A DNA stretch of 22,309 nucleotides from M55B167 sp046482825 (GTDB lineage: Bacteria; Verrucomicrobiota; Kiritimatiellia; RFP12; UBA1067): assembly GCA_046482825.1 (NCBI GenBank), contig JAWOEI010000005.1, forward strand, positions 1 through 22,309, read 5' to 3'. Below the pieces are notes generated by a model. The model had not been told where the DNA came from. It made no database searches and saw only the letters and a list, made by a program, of their open reading frames with translations. Of the stretch, positions 1 to 7,581 are shown piece by piece. A program made the translations under genes and the position numbers. Every line of letters begins with the position of its first letter. The first letter of the stretch is position 1.

Positions 1-84
1 CCCGAAAATGAATCGGTGTTCTATCACACGGCTCATAACATGATACGTCGCCGCCTCCTCCAGTTTTATCCTATGTGGCCGCAT
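1..84 (-). CDS. REP-associated (IS200/Y1-like) transposase, N-terminal fragment
   Basis: Only the first 28 codons are inside the window; the gene continues past the left edge. The minus strand reads MRPHRIKLEEAATYHVMSRV and goes on IEHRFIFG. This matches the usual opening of RAYT/Y1 transposases: a basic start, then a Y-H-x-x-S-R segment forming the first beta strand. A strong ribosome binding site (AAGGAGG, complement of 91-97) sits 6 nt before the ATG, so the start is secure. RAYTs are single-domain HUH nucleases, usually single-copy, that act on short palindromic REP sequences scattered through the genome. The catalytic HUH and tyrosine residues lie outside the window, so family membership rests on the N terminus alone and activity cannot be judged. 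Confidence 0.72.
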   Translation of the reverse strand, partial: MRPHRIKLEEAATYHVMSRVIEHRFIFG

Positions 85-150
85 CCTCAACCTCCTTCCC
101 GATAACCATTTCACTTTATACAACAATCAATTCATTCTGTCCACCGAAAT

Positions 151-163
151 AATGCCTGGCACT
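151..163. repeat. short imperfect palindrome upstream of the RAYT gene
   Basis: AATGCCTGGCACT is a near-palindrome: AATGCC and GGCACT pair around a central T with one G-T wobble. An AT-rich tract (164-180) follows. It lies 67 nt upstream of the transposase start. RAYT genes are typically flanked by their cognate REP-like palindromes, so this is a candidate site. One copy in one window cannot prove it. Confidence 0.35.
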
Positions 164-261
164 ATTTTTATTTTATTTCAAACAAAAGATACATTATAAA
201 CTTGCTTATACCTATAAGGGCATATTACAATTTTACCGTCGATTAAACTATTTAATTGTAT

Positions 262-305
262 GGAGACATATGTGACGGTTTTTTTTCAGGAATATTGCAG
301 TATTA
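262..305 (+). promoter_or_regulatory. disturbed translation start region of the sensor kinase
   Basis: A GGAG ribosome binding site (262-265) is followed after 4 nt by ATG (270-272), then at once by in-frame TGA (273-275). The codons after the TGA, in the kinase frame, encode RFFFRNIAVLM. That completes the positively charged n-region missing from the annotated signal peptide. A run of eight T (279-286) lies in between. Starting at GTG 272 or ATG 260 would also enter the kinase frame if the run were one T shorter. Either a TGA mutation or T-tract slippage therefore separates a well-formed start from the gene. Confidence 0.5.
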
Positions 306-3300
306 ATGCTTCTGTCTCTCCTTTCTGTTATACCCGCATACGCATCCCCTGCCATTCGTGTGGGTGCGCAATGCTCTCCGCCCCTGATTTTTATAACTTC
401 AGACGGACACACAAGCGGCCTGTTTCCCGAACTGCTTGAAAACATTGCCGAACAGCATGGATGGGAGATAGAATACGTACACGGCTCACAGGAAGAAAAT
501 CATGAACGCCTGATTAAAGGTGATATTGACCTGGTTGCAAACATGAAGGTTTCCGGGAGCCAGCGCTCATTCTATAAATTTTCCTCCGAACCGGTCTTTA
601 TCAACTGGGGCACCGCATTTTCACGATCTGATATCAGGGTGTGCAATCTGAAAGATCTGAACGGGCGCAGAATAGCCCTGGAACACGGCGGCAGTTACAA
701 TGAAGGACCCAAGGGAATCAGGTCAGTGGCAGAACAGACAGGACTCCGCTGTCAGTTCATTGAGGTTGACGATGCAAAACATATTCTTATGCTTCTTGAT
801 TCAAAACAGGCTGATATAGGAGTAGTAAGCCGATTATACGGCAGTTTCCACGCACACCGATACGATATCACAGCAACTCCGATAATTTTCGCACCGCAGA
901 TTCTTACTTTTGCAGCCAGCATAAATTCAGAAAGAGGCTGCACCCTGCTGGAACAGATAGACAAAACTCTCAAAATACAAAAACAAAGCGCTGAATCATT
1001 TTACCACAAAATTATGACTTTTTACCTCGGAGGTGCAACCAGAAACTGGCCGGGAAAAGAAGAATATTATAACAGAAAATTCCAGTTGACGCAGGCGGAA
1101 CAGCGCTGGATCAAAGAACATCCCAAAATACGCTTTTCAATCGATCCGGGATTTGAGCCTTTTGAAATAATGTCCGGAGACAGCGGTTTCAGCGGAATGG
1201 CTGCCGACTTTATGAATCTGCTTTCGCAAAAAACAGGTCTGAAATTTGTTCAAATCTCCCATGAGACCTGGCCCATGAGCGTGAACGCAATCAGGAACAA
1301 GGAAATCGACCTTCTGCCATGCATCGGAAGAAGCAGAAAAAGAGAAAACTTTCTGTCATACAGCACCCCATATCTGGAGTTCGCCAGGGTCATCATCACA
1401 AGACTGGATTCACCGATACGGTCTCTGGATGATCTTCGTGATGCGGAGACAGGCGTGCAGAGCAACAGCTCCCACCACGCTTTTCTGCGGGAGAACACCA
1501 ACATAAATCCCATACTGTATAAAACCTTCAGCGACTGCCTTATGGCCGTTTCCAGCGGGGAAATCGACGCAGCCGTAGGCAACCTTGCTGTAACAACCCA
1601 TTTTACCCGGAAGCTTTCACTGACGAACATAATGCTGGCTGGCTATGCGGATCAAGAACCTCATTCACTCAGCTTCGGCGTACGCAAAGACTGGCCTGAA
1701 CTCACCTCCATTATCGATAAATTTTTAACGACGGTCACACTGCGTCAACGCAACGATATTCTGTCTGAATGGCTGCCCCTGCCTGCGGCATCCTCCTCGG
1801 AAATAGATCTCGACCGCGAAGAAAGAGAATGGCTGCTTATGCATCCGAGAATACACGTTGGATGGGACAACTCGTGGGCACCGATAGAATTCGCCGATAA
1901 AAACGGACAAGCTCGTGGAATCGCAATTGATTACCTAAAAGAGCTGGAGAAAATTCTGGGCGTGCAGTTTGTCATGGAAAGGGCCGATAACTGGCAGATA
2001 ACCTCTGAAAAACTTAAAACCCGGGAGCTTGACATGTGCTCCTGTCTGGCAATCACACCCGAAAGGCTGAAACTGTTTTCCTTCACCGACACATACCTTG
2101 AATCTCCGGTTGTCTGCTTCGGAAATAGCAGGATGACTCCCGTTCATTCCCTGTCACAACTCAGGGGAATGAAGGTGGCTGTGGTAAGAGACTATGCGAC
2201 AGATGAATGGATAAGCCGTAATTATCCTGACCTCACAATTACATATACGGAAAATGTGGAAAAAGGAATCCGTCTTTTAAGCGAAGGCGATGTGGATGTA
2301 TTTGCAGGCAGCCTGATTGTCGGCAACTACTATCTCAGTCAACTACGGAAACATGACATCAAGATAATCGGTGAAACCGGTTATTCGTACAAGTTACGCA
2401 TGGCGGTGCGGAATGACTGGCCGCTGTTTAAAAATATCCTGCAAAAGGCACTTTCCGCCATGCCGGAAACTGAAAAAAACGCCCTGTACCTAAAATGGGT
2501 GAAAATCAGATGTGATCACGGTTTCAATTATCACCTGTTACGGAAAGTTTCAGTCATCGCCCTTCTGGTTATTCTGATCTTTTTCTACTGGAACCGCAGA
2601 CTGGCGAGAGAAATTTCCATCCGCAGAAAAGCTCAGGAATCGCTGATACAAAGCGAGAAGGCGCTGCAGAAAAGCTACTCTGAACTGAGAAAAATGGGAA
2701 AACTGAAAGAAAACCTGACACATATGGTTGTTCATGACATACGTTCTCCGCTTGCATCTATTTCAGCATCTCTGGAACTTCTGAGTGATGATATACCTGA
2801 AAACGGAAACAAGGATGAGAATAATAAATTCCTTCTAATGGCCAAGATCAATGCGCAGAAAATTGCTGATATGGCGCAGGATCTCCTCGATATCAGCAGA
2901 CTTGAAGAAGGTTGCATGCCACTGAATAAAACTGAGTTTGACATAAAAGAACTCGCGCAAACTGCGGCGCAGAACCTTGAGTCTCAGACATACCTTGAGA
3001 ATATAGAACTCAAGGTATCGGGAAAAGAAACAGTCTGTAATGCGGATGCGAATATTATACAGAGGGTGCTGATCAACCTGATATCCAATGCCATCGCAGT
3101 AACACCTCAAAACGGTTCGGTTAAAATTCAGGTCAATGAAAACGAGGATTATGTCAGCGTGGAAGTAAATGATTCAGGACCGGGCATTCCTGAGGAGCTT
3201 CGGAAGAATCTGTTCGATAAATTTGCAAGTATCAGCAACAAAAAGCGAGAAGGGACATCATCTGTCGGTCTCGGTCTGACATTCTGCAAAATGGCTGTGG

Positions 3301-3377
3301 AGGCCCACAACGGACATATAGAAGTGGAAAGTACAATAGGATCCGGAAGTTCATTCCGGTTTTATCTTCCGAAATAA
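306..3377 (+). CDS. sensor histidine kinase with three tandem periplasmic solute-binding domains (BvgS/EvgS-like)
   Basis: This is a membrane sensor kinase that should autophosphorylate in response to a periplasmic ligand. Three SBP_bac_3 domains occupy about residues 16-255, 268-500 and 509-735. The second and third open with the typical linker W-x-x-x-HP-x-I. One membrane segment lies at 748-765, followed by a short coiled coil. HisKA carries phospho-acceptor His810 in HDIRSP. The ATPase domain has an N-box (N924/N928), a DSGPG motif (956-960), an FDKFAS F-box and a GLGL G2 box (988-991). There is no receiver or HPt domain, unlike full BvgS, and no response regulator gene in the window, so the partner is encoded elsewhere. 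ATG 306 is the first in-frame ATG. It leaves a short signal peptide (MLLSLLSVIPAYA) without a charged n-region and with poor ribosome binding, so the true start is doubtful. Confidence 0.9.
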   Translation: MLLSLLSVIPAYASPAIRVGAQCSPPLIFITSDGHTSGLFPELLENIAEQHGWEIEYVHGSQEENHERLIKGDIDLVANMKVSGSQRSFYKFSSEPVFINWGTAFSRSDIRVCNLKDLNGRRIALEHGGSYNEGPKGIRSVAEQTGLRCQFIEVDDAKHILMLLDSKQADIGVVSRLYGSFHAHRYDITATPIIFAPQILTFAASINSERGCTLLEQIDKTLKIQKQSAESFYHKIMTFYLGGATRNWPGKEEYYNRKFQLTQAEQRWIKEHPKIRFSIDPGFEPFEIMSGDSGFSGMAADFMNLLSQKTGLKFVQISHETWPMSVNAIRNKEIDLLPCIGRSRKRENFLSYSTPYLEFARVIITRLDSPIRSLDDLRDAETGVQSNSSHHAFLRENTNINPILYKTFSDCLMAVSSGEIDAAVGNLAVTTHFTRKLSLTNIMLAGYADQEPHSLSFGVRKDWPELTSIIDKFLTTVTLRQRNDILSEWLPLPAASSSEIDLDREEREWLLMHPRIHVGWDNSWAPIEFADKNGQARGIAIDYLKELEKILGVQFVMERADNWQITSEKLKTRELDMCSCLAITPERLKLFSFTDTYLESPVVCFGNSRMTPVHSLSQLRGMKVAVVRDYATDEWISRNYPDLTITYTENVEKGIRLLSEGDVDVFAGSLIVGNYYLSQLRKHDIKIIGETGYSYKLRMAVRNDWPLFKNILQKALSAMPETEKNALYLKWVKIRCDHGFNYHLLRKVSVIALLVILIFFYWNRRLAREISIRRKAQESLIQSEKALQKSYSELRKMGKLKENLTHMVVHDIRSPLASISASLELLSDDIPENGNKDENNKFLLMAKINAQKIADMAQDLLDISRLEEGCMPLNKTEFDIKELAQTAAQNLESQTYLENIELKVSGKETVCNADANIIQRVLINLISNAIAVTPQNGSVKIQVNENEDYVSVEVNDSGPGIPEELRKNLFDKFASISNKKREGTSSVGLGLTFCKMAVEAHNGHIEVESTIGSGSSFRFYLPK

Positions 3378-3411
3378 AACAGACGGTTAACGGCCGGAAA
3401 GGGATTGATAT

Positions 3412-3729
3412 ATGATTAATCCAGGTTTATTGGGTGCTTTACTGGGCTGTGTAATAGGAATTACCGGAGGGGCATTTGGAACATACTGCAGCATCAAAAG
3501 CACAAAAGGCCCGAGGGAAAGACATTTTATGATTAAGTATTCCGTCTTTACATGGATCTTTGTGCTTGTTTTTCTGGCGCTCTTTTTTCTCCTACCACAA
3601 CCGTACAACCTGTTCATGTGGGTGTCTTATGCCATCTTTCTGCCGATCGGCATTATCTATGTAAACAGACAACTGCTGGCAATCAGAACGGAAGAGATCA
3701 AGGCAAAACATAAAACCTGCAAGCAGTAA
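3412..3729 (+). CDS. small three-helix membrane protein, function unknown
   Basis: This 105-residue protein has three predicted membrane helices: about 5-27 (glycine-rich), 42-62 and 66-86. The first two are joined by a short charged segment containing STKGPRERHFMIK, and the tail is basic (RTEEIKAKHKTCKQ). An AAAGGG sequence about 10 nt before the ATG supports the start. It lies 34 nt after the kinase and 8 nt before the YiiX-like gene on the same strand, so co-transcription is likely. The Gly-rich first helix plus the TKGPRER motif resemble conserved hypothetical membrane proteins I associate with planctomycete and verrucomicrobial genomes. I know no function for them and assign none. Confidence 0.7.
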   Translation: MINPGLLGALLGCVIGITGGAFGTYCSIKSTKGPRERHFMIKYSVFTWIFVLVFLALFFLLPQPYNLFMWVSYAIFLPIGIIYVNRQLLAIRTEEIKAKHKTCKQ

Positions 3730-3737
3730 CGTAAAAA

Positions 3738-4349
3738 ATGAAGATCAGCTCAAAGATTCCGGCATTCGGTGACAACTACAAGATAGGCTACATCGGATTC
3801 ACTTTCCATCATAATTCCGTTGTTTCCAGAGGCATCGCCTATTTCACTCGTTGGGCGCGCATGAATCAAATCAGGGTTTCACATACTCTGATTGTTGTTG
3901 AAAGAAACCGATGCGTGGAAGCCGAAAAGCGAACAGGAGTGACAGAACAGCCCCTCGATAAATATTTTGATGAAACCAAAACGTCAATTTTCTTTCGTAA
4001 GCCGCGAAGATACAAAAATGCATTGGGACTGAAAATCGCGGAGACCGCACTGGAGCAAGTCGGCAGCAGATATGACAAATCCCTCATAATCGCGCAGATA
4101 ATGCAAGGCTGTTTGACGGGAAGATGGGTACGCTCAATCTTTGGAGACAAGCCGGATGAATTCATCAGCTACCTGCTCAATTCTGATGACAAATGGATCT
4201 GCAGTGAACTGGCGGCTTATGTTCTGAATTCACAGCCTGAGTACAAGAACAAAGGCATACTCAGAAAACCGGAGTTCACCATTGATCCGCAGGAACTCTT
4301 TGAAGATGACCTTATTTTCTGCAAATGGCGTGGCAGACTGCGGACATAA
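3738..4349 (+). CDS. YiiX-type permuted papain-fold cysteine hydrolase
   Basis: The 203-residue protein has the circularly permuted NlpC/P60 (YiiX/YebB) layout. His49 lies in VSHTLIVVE, an acidic cluster VEAE follows in the next strand, and the nucleophile candidate Cys155 sits at the start of a helix in WICSELAAYVLN. Members cleave amide or thioester bonds in peptidoglycan, lipids or acylated proteins; the substrate here cannot be told. No signal peptide is visible, so it is probably cytoplasmic. It starts 8 nt after the small membrane protein and may be translationally coupled to it, since its own ribosome binding site is poor. Its 3' end converges on pncC, with 17 nt between the stops and a T-rich stretch there. 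Confidence 0.75.
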   Translation: MKISSKIPAFGDNYKIGYIGFTFHHNSVVSRGIAYFTRWARMNQIRVSHTLIVVERNRCVEAEKRTGVTEQPLDKYFDETKTSIFFRKPRRYKNALGLKIAETALEQVGSRYDKSLIIAQIMQGCLTGRWVRSIFGDKPDEFISYLLNSDDKWICSELAAYVLNSQPEYKNKGILRKPEFTIDPQELFEDDLIFCKWRGRLRT

Positions 4350-4366
4350 GCTCTGTCTTTTTTTCA

Positions 4367-4828
4367 TCACTGAATAATCTCAATCATCATTTTCAGGGCG
4401 GCATCAACAGCCTGCCGGCGGATTTCCAGCCGCGAGCCTTCAAAATTACAGCCGCGATTCAGAACCGCCTTTTCGGTAACTGCACACAAATATACAAGCC
4501 CGACAGGTTTTTCATCAGACCCCCCGGACGGACCGGCAATACCCGTGACAGCAACAGCGAGATCTGTATTCATAAGCCTGCGCACACCCTGAGCCATCGC
4601 CTCTGCGCACGCGGCACTTACTGCACCATCCTCTTTCAGAATATTTTCGGGCACATTCAGAAGATGCCGTTTAACTTCATCAGCATAAGAGAGAACCCCT
4701 CCCTTGAAAACCTTTGATGCGCCCGGCACATTTACAATCCGCGCTCCCAGCAGACCGCCGGTGCATGATTCCGCAACAGCCACAGATAAATTCTTCTCGG
4801 TACAGTCTTTTATCAGAATATTTTCCAT
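4367..4828 (-). CDS. pncC: nicotinamide-nucleotide amidohydrolase (CinA C-terminal domain, stand-alone)
   Basis: This enzyme deamidates nicotinamide mononucleotide to nicotinate mononucleotide, recycling the NMN released by NAD-dependent DNA ligase. It corresponds to the CinA C-terminal domain alone; its 153 residues are close to the usual 155-165. The nucleophile motif AESCTGG (Ser21) and the GIAGPSGGSDEKPVGLV signature are intact. The N-terminal competence/damage domain of full CinA is absent, as in E. coli PncC. It is the last gene of the minus-strand block, starting 17 nt after the L,D-transpeptidase stop, with an AGGG about 10 nt upstream of ATG. Confidence 0.9.
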   Translation of the reverse strand: MENILIKDCTEKNLSVAVAESCTGGLLGARIVNVPGASKVFKGGVLSYADEVKRHLLNVPENILKEDGAVSAACAEAMAQGVRRLMNTDLAVAVTGIAGPSGGSDEKPVGLVYLCAVTEKAVLNRGCNFEGSRLEIRRQAVDAALKMMIEIIQ

Positions 4829-4845
4829 TGTCGCAATTCCCTGTG

Positions 4846-5793
4846 CTAGTCTTCAACCATAACCGGAGTGCCGATTTCTATCAGCTGAATGAGTTTACGG
4901 GCGTTCCAGTTGGAAAGACGGAAACAGCCATGAGAAGCTGCTTCGCCTATCCTTTCAGGAGAAGGGGTGCCATGCATGCCGTACCCCTTTAAAGACAGAC
5001 CTATCCACGCCATGCCCACCGGATTGTTCGGACCGGGCGGAATTGAAAGTTTGGCTGTTTCCGGGCCTCCGGAATTGAACAGTTGCGGGTCGTAAAGGTA
5101 GTTCGGATTAACAGCCGTATTCTTAACATGAATCTCACCTGATATACGTTGAGAACGATTTCTCGCGATTGAACAGGGAAAAAGAGCAATCAGTTTGCCT
5201 TTATAATCAAAAACAGTTATTTCCCTTCTTCCAAGAGATATTCTTACCGAAGCGGCCACCCTCCTCAGCTTGCCTACCTCACATGCCGGAAGCACTACAA
5301 CAGAACCTACGGGAGGATCGGGCCATGAAAGGTCAGGGTTAAGCCGCTCCACCGCACGCATTGATGTATGTCCCCGCTCAGCCATCATCTCCTGAATGCT
5401 CTCGAAACCCATTTTTTTGAGCCTGGATTTTCCTTCCCAGGTCGGGGGAATAGCAACAATCTCCGCCTGATCGGCTTCGGTTACAGTACATTGAGTAAGA
5501 ACGTTACTACTGCCCCCTAGCCGTTCAAGGATAAATCCGGTCGGAATACCGTTTGTCTCCAAACCTTTAAGCAACTGCCAGGTCATCAAAGCTGTTTCCG
5601 TTCTGGGGCCCCAGACACCGTCAACACAGTTACAGGATATATTCAGGCGGTCAAGCTGCACCTGCAAAGCAAGAGTGTCATAACTGAATCCGCTCTCATA
5701 GTCTTTGAAAGCTTCATTCTCCTGCGCTGAAACCGCCGTTACAACACAGGCTGAAAACAAGAAAAATATTATTATGATTTTCAAAATGTTCAT
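4846..5793 (-). CDS. secreted L,D-transpeptidase (YkuD) with peptidoglycan-binding domain
   Basis: The 315-residue enzyme makes 3-3 peptidoglycan crosslinks or anchors proteins to the wall. It has a signal peptide (about 1-23, ending VVTAVSAQ), a PG_binding_1 repeat around residues 42-90 (DGVWGPRTETALMTWQ) and a LysM-like segment around 125-175. The YkuD catalytic domain runs from about 185 to 315. The active-site signature is complete: His274 in MHGTPSP and SHGCFRL with His288 and Cys290. The cysteines at C-N-C in the binding domain and the one in LPAC may form disulfides. It is preceded by a 99-nt gap carrying a repeat, so it may be partly uncoupled from ubiA. The ribosome binding site is weak. 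Confidence 0.9.
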   Translation of the reverse strand: MNILKIIIIFFLFSACVVTAVSAQENEAFKDYESGFSYDTLALQVQLDRLNISCNCVDGVWGPRTETALMTWQLLKGLETNGIPTGFILERLGGSSNVLTQCTVTEADQAEIVAIPPTWEGKSRLKKMGFESIQEMMAERGHTSMRAVERLNPDLSWPDPPVGSVVVLPACEVGKLRRVAASVRISLGRREITVFDYKGKLIALFPCSIARNRSQRISGEIHVKNTAVNPNYLYDPQLFNSGGPETAKLSIPPGPNNPVGMAWIGLSLKGYGMHGTPSPERIGEAASHGCFRLSNWNARKLIQLIEIGTPVMVED

Positions 5794-5858
5794 CTGAAAC
5801 TGCTTTCAGCACTTGCAGGCGGAGACGGGGTGAGCCGTTTTGCCATTTCACAGTGCAC

Positions 5859-5885
5859 CCTCCGTATCTCCGTGTTCTCAGTGGT
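5859..5885 (-). repeat. three-unit degenerate CAC-GAG intergenic repeat
   Basis: Read on the minus strand, the stretch gives ACCACTGAG, AACACGGAG and ATACGGAGG in tandem: three 9-nt units with the shared pattern A-x-CAC-x-GAG. It begins 7 nt after the ubiA stop codon. The arrangement resembles the pair of CACGAAA units at 18840-18860, suggesting one family of short intergenic repeats. Its function is unknown. Confidence 0.5.
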
Positions 5886-5892
5886 TCTTTTT

Positions 5893-6798
5893 TTAACCCC
5901 ACAGAAACACACCCAGAGCTGTAAGTCCATAACCGAGGATAGTAACAATAAGGGTTTTATCAGTCAACAGCACCTTTTCAGGATGCCCGCCTTCAGAGTG
6001 AGTATATACCAGATCAAGGTAACGGAAAATTCCGAAAACAACAAAAGGAATTGTGAATCCCAATGCGCTGGTTCCGAAACGCGCCACTGTTTCACTGGAA
6101 AGAGTATAAATAGAGTAACTGACCAATGCAGCCGCAGCGGTGACGCCTATCTGCAAATCAAGCAAGCGCGCGTTGTAACCTCCCAGAACCTCACGGTGTT
6201 CCTCTCCGGAATCGACCAGCAGAATCTTTTCGTGGCGTCTTTTGCACAACGCCAGAAAAAGGGCCAACAGAAAAGTGCAGAGCAGCAGCCATGGTGAAAT
6301 ACGCACTGTCAGAGCCAAGGCCCCGGCGATTGCACGCAACACAAAACCTGCAGCGATAATAAAAACATCAAGATATGCGATCCGCTTCAAGACAAATGTA
6401 TACAGAAGCTGCATGATGAAATAACCTGCCAGAACAACGGTGAAATACACAGGCAGAATCAACGAAATCACAGCACCGGCAATCACAAGTATCAGAGATG
6501 ATCGGACTGCGCAGGCCGGAGTGATCGCACCGGAGGCCAATGGTCGCAACCGCTTAATCGGATGAACTCTGTCGGATTCAATATCATGCAGATCGTTGAT
6601 CAGATAAACACCGCTGGAAACCAGGCAGAAGCAGGATACAGCAATAAGAATATGAACCAGCGAAATCAGACCTCCTGCCGAGGCGCTCTGTCCAGGGTCC
6701 CACAGTGCGAAAAACCACGCGGCAGCCACCACACCATTCTTCAGCCACTGGGCCGGGCGCAGTGCTTTCAGCCATATTACCCCGCAGGAACACATCAT
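5893..6798 (-). CDS. UbiA-family prenyltransferase, decaprenyl-phosphate phosphoribosyltransferase-like
   Basis: This 301-residue polytopic membrane protein has about nine hydrophobic segments. The first Asp-rich motif is NDLHDIESD (68-76), followed by RVHPIKRLRPLASG. The second cytoplasmic motif region reads LDVFIIAAGFVLRAIAGA. The HP-x-K-x-x-RP-x-A-x-G pattern and the downstream DVFxIAxGFVLRAxAGA are typical of the mycobacterial Rv3806c-like branch. That branch transfers phosphoribose from PRPP to a polyprenyl phosphate rather than prenylating a quinone precursor. The start codon overlaps the stop of the GT2 gene by 4 nt (ATGA), so the two are translationally coupled. The coupling fits joint use of polyprenyl-phosphate carriers. 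No DprE1/DprE2 epimerase genes are present here, so the final sugar is unknown. A quinone-pathway role is less likely but not excluded. Confidence 0.82.
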   Translation of the reverse strand: MMCSCGVIWLKALRPAQWLKNGVVAAAWFFALWDPGQSASAGGLISLVHILIAVSCFCLVSSGVYLINDLHDIESDRVHPIKRLRPLASGAITPACAVRSSLILVIAGAVISLILPVYFTVVLAGYFIMQLLYTFVLKRIAYLDVFIIAAGFVLRAIAGALALTVRISPWLLLCTFLLALFLALCKRRHEKILLVDSGEEHREVLGGYNARLLDLQIGVTAAAALVSYSIYTLSSETVARFGTSALGFTIPFVVFGIFRYLDLVYTHSEGGHPEKVLLTDKTLIVTILGYGLTALGVFLWG

Positions 6799-7535
6799 GC
6801 GGACTTCTCCACGGGAGGTTTACGCCTGTATCCACAGCGATGCCATAATTTAAGAACCATCAGAAAAGCCTCGAAGGCGATATCGCTGTTCATCTTTGAA
6901 TACCCGGCAACACGATCCTCGAAAACAATGGGTATCTCTTTGAGTTTATACCCCTTCATCCAGGCGGAATGATTCATCTCAATCTGAAAAGAATACCCGT
7001 TGGATGTGATTTTATCCAGTTCTATAGATTCAAGAACTTTGCGGCGAAAACATTTAAAACCGCCAGTCGGATCATGCACAGGCATACCGGTGACAAAACG
7101 CACATACTGACCTGCGCCGGTTGAAAGCAGCAGGCGGCTCATCGGCCAGTTCATCACACGAATGCCCCCTATGTATCGTGACCCTATAACGAGGTCCGCA
7201 TCTTCCGCTGCTGCCACCAGACCCGGCAGTGCCTTCGGGTCATGAGAGAAATCCGCATCCATCTCACATATCAGATCATAACCATGTTCAAGCGCCCATT
7301 TAAAACCGGCTATGTATGCTCGACCCAGACCCTCTTTTTTCTCCCGGTGCATCACAGAAATGCGGTTGTCCCCGGATGCCATTTCATCCAGAATTTCACC
7401 TGTGCCGTCCGGAGACTTGTCATCCACAAACAGAATGTTGATCTCAGGCAATTCGTTTAAAATCGCCTTCGAGATCGGTTTTACGTTTTCCTTCTCGTCA
7501 TAAGTCGGAATAATTACCAGCGCTTTTTCACTCAT
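6795..7535 (-). CDS. polyprenol-phosphate mannose synthase-like GT2 glycosyltransferase
   Basis: The family moves a sugar, usually mannose from GDP-mannose, onto a polyprenyl or dolichyl phosphate at the inner face of the membrane. The 246 residues form one GT-A domain: PTYDEKEN at 10-17, nucleotide-binding VDDKSPDGT (37-45), metal-binding DAD (93-95) in MDADFSHDP, then IGSRY and DPTGGFKCFRR. It lacks the C-terminal membrane helices of the GtrB type, so it resembles the soluble DPM1/Ppm1 form. It overlaps ubiA by 4 nt. No Shine-Dalgarno sequence is visible upstream, but a TATAAT lies 7 nt before the ATG, so the mRNA may be leaderless. Exact donor and acceptor are inferred. Confidence 0.87.
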   Translation of the reverse strand: MSEKALVIIPTYDEKENVKPISKAILNELPEINILFVDDKSPDGTGEILDEMASGDNRISVMHREKKEGLGRAYIAGFKWALEHGYDLICEMDADFSHDPKALPGLVAAAEDADLVIGSRYIGGIRVMNWPMSRLLLSTGAGQYVRFVTGMPVHDPTGGFKCFRRKVLESIELDKITSNGYSFQIEMNHSAWMKGYKLKEIPIVFEDRVAGYSKMNSDIAFEAFLMVLKLWHRCGYRRKPPVEKSA

Positions 7536-7542
7536 AACGCAT

Positions 7543-7548
7543 ATTATA
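7543..7548 (-). promoter_or_regulatory. candidate -10 box immediately upstream of the GT2 gene
   Basis: The minus strand reads TATAAT here, followed by 7 nt and then the GT2 ATG. This would place the transcription start at or within a base or two of the start codon. No convincing -35 is found at 16-18 nt, so the promoter is tentative. Confidence 0.35.
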
Positions 7549-7581
7549 CACGTAAAGGAGTATCACTTTCTACAGTTTTTT

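Noticed and set aside
4345..4366. Shared terminator between the YiiX-like gene and pncC
   Set aside because: There is a T-run, but only a 4-bp stem precedes it; too weak to call.
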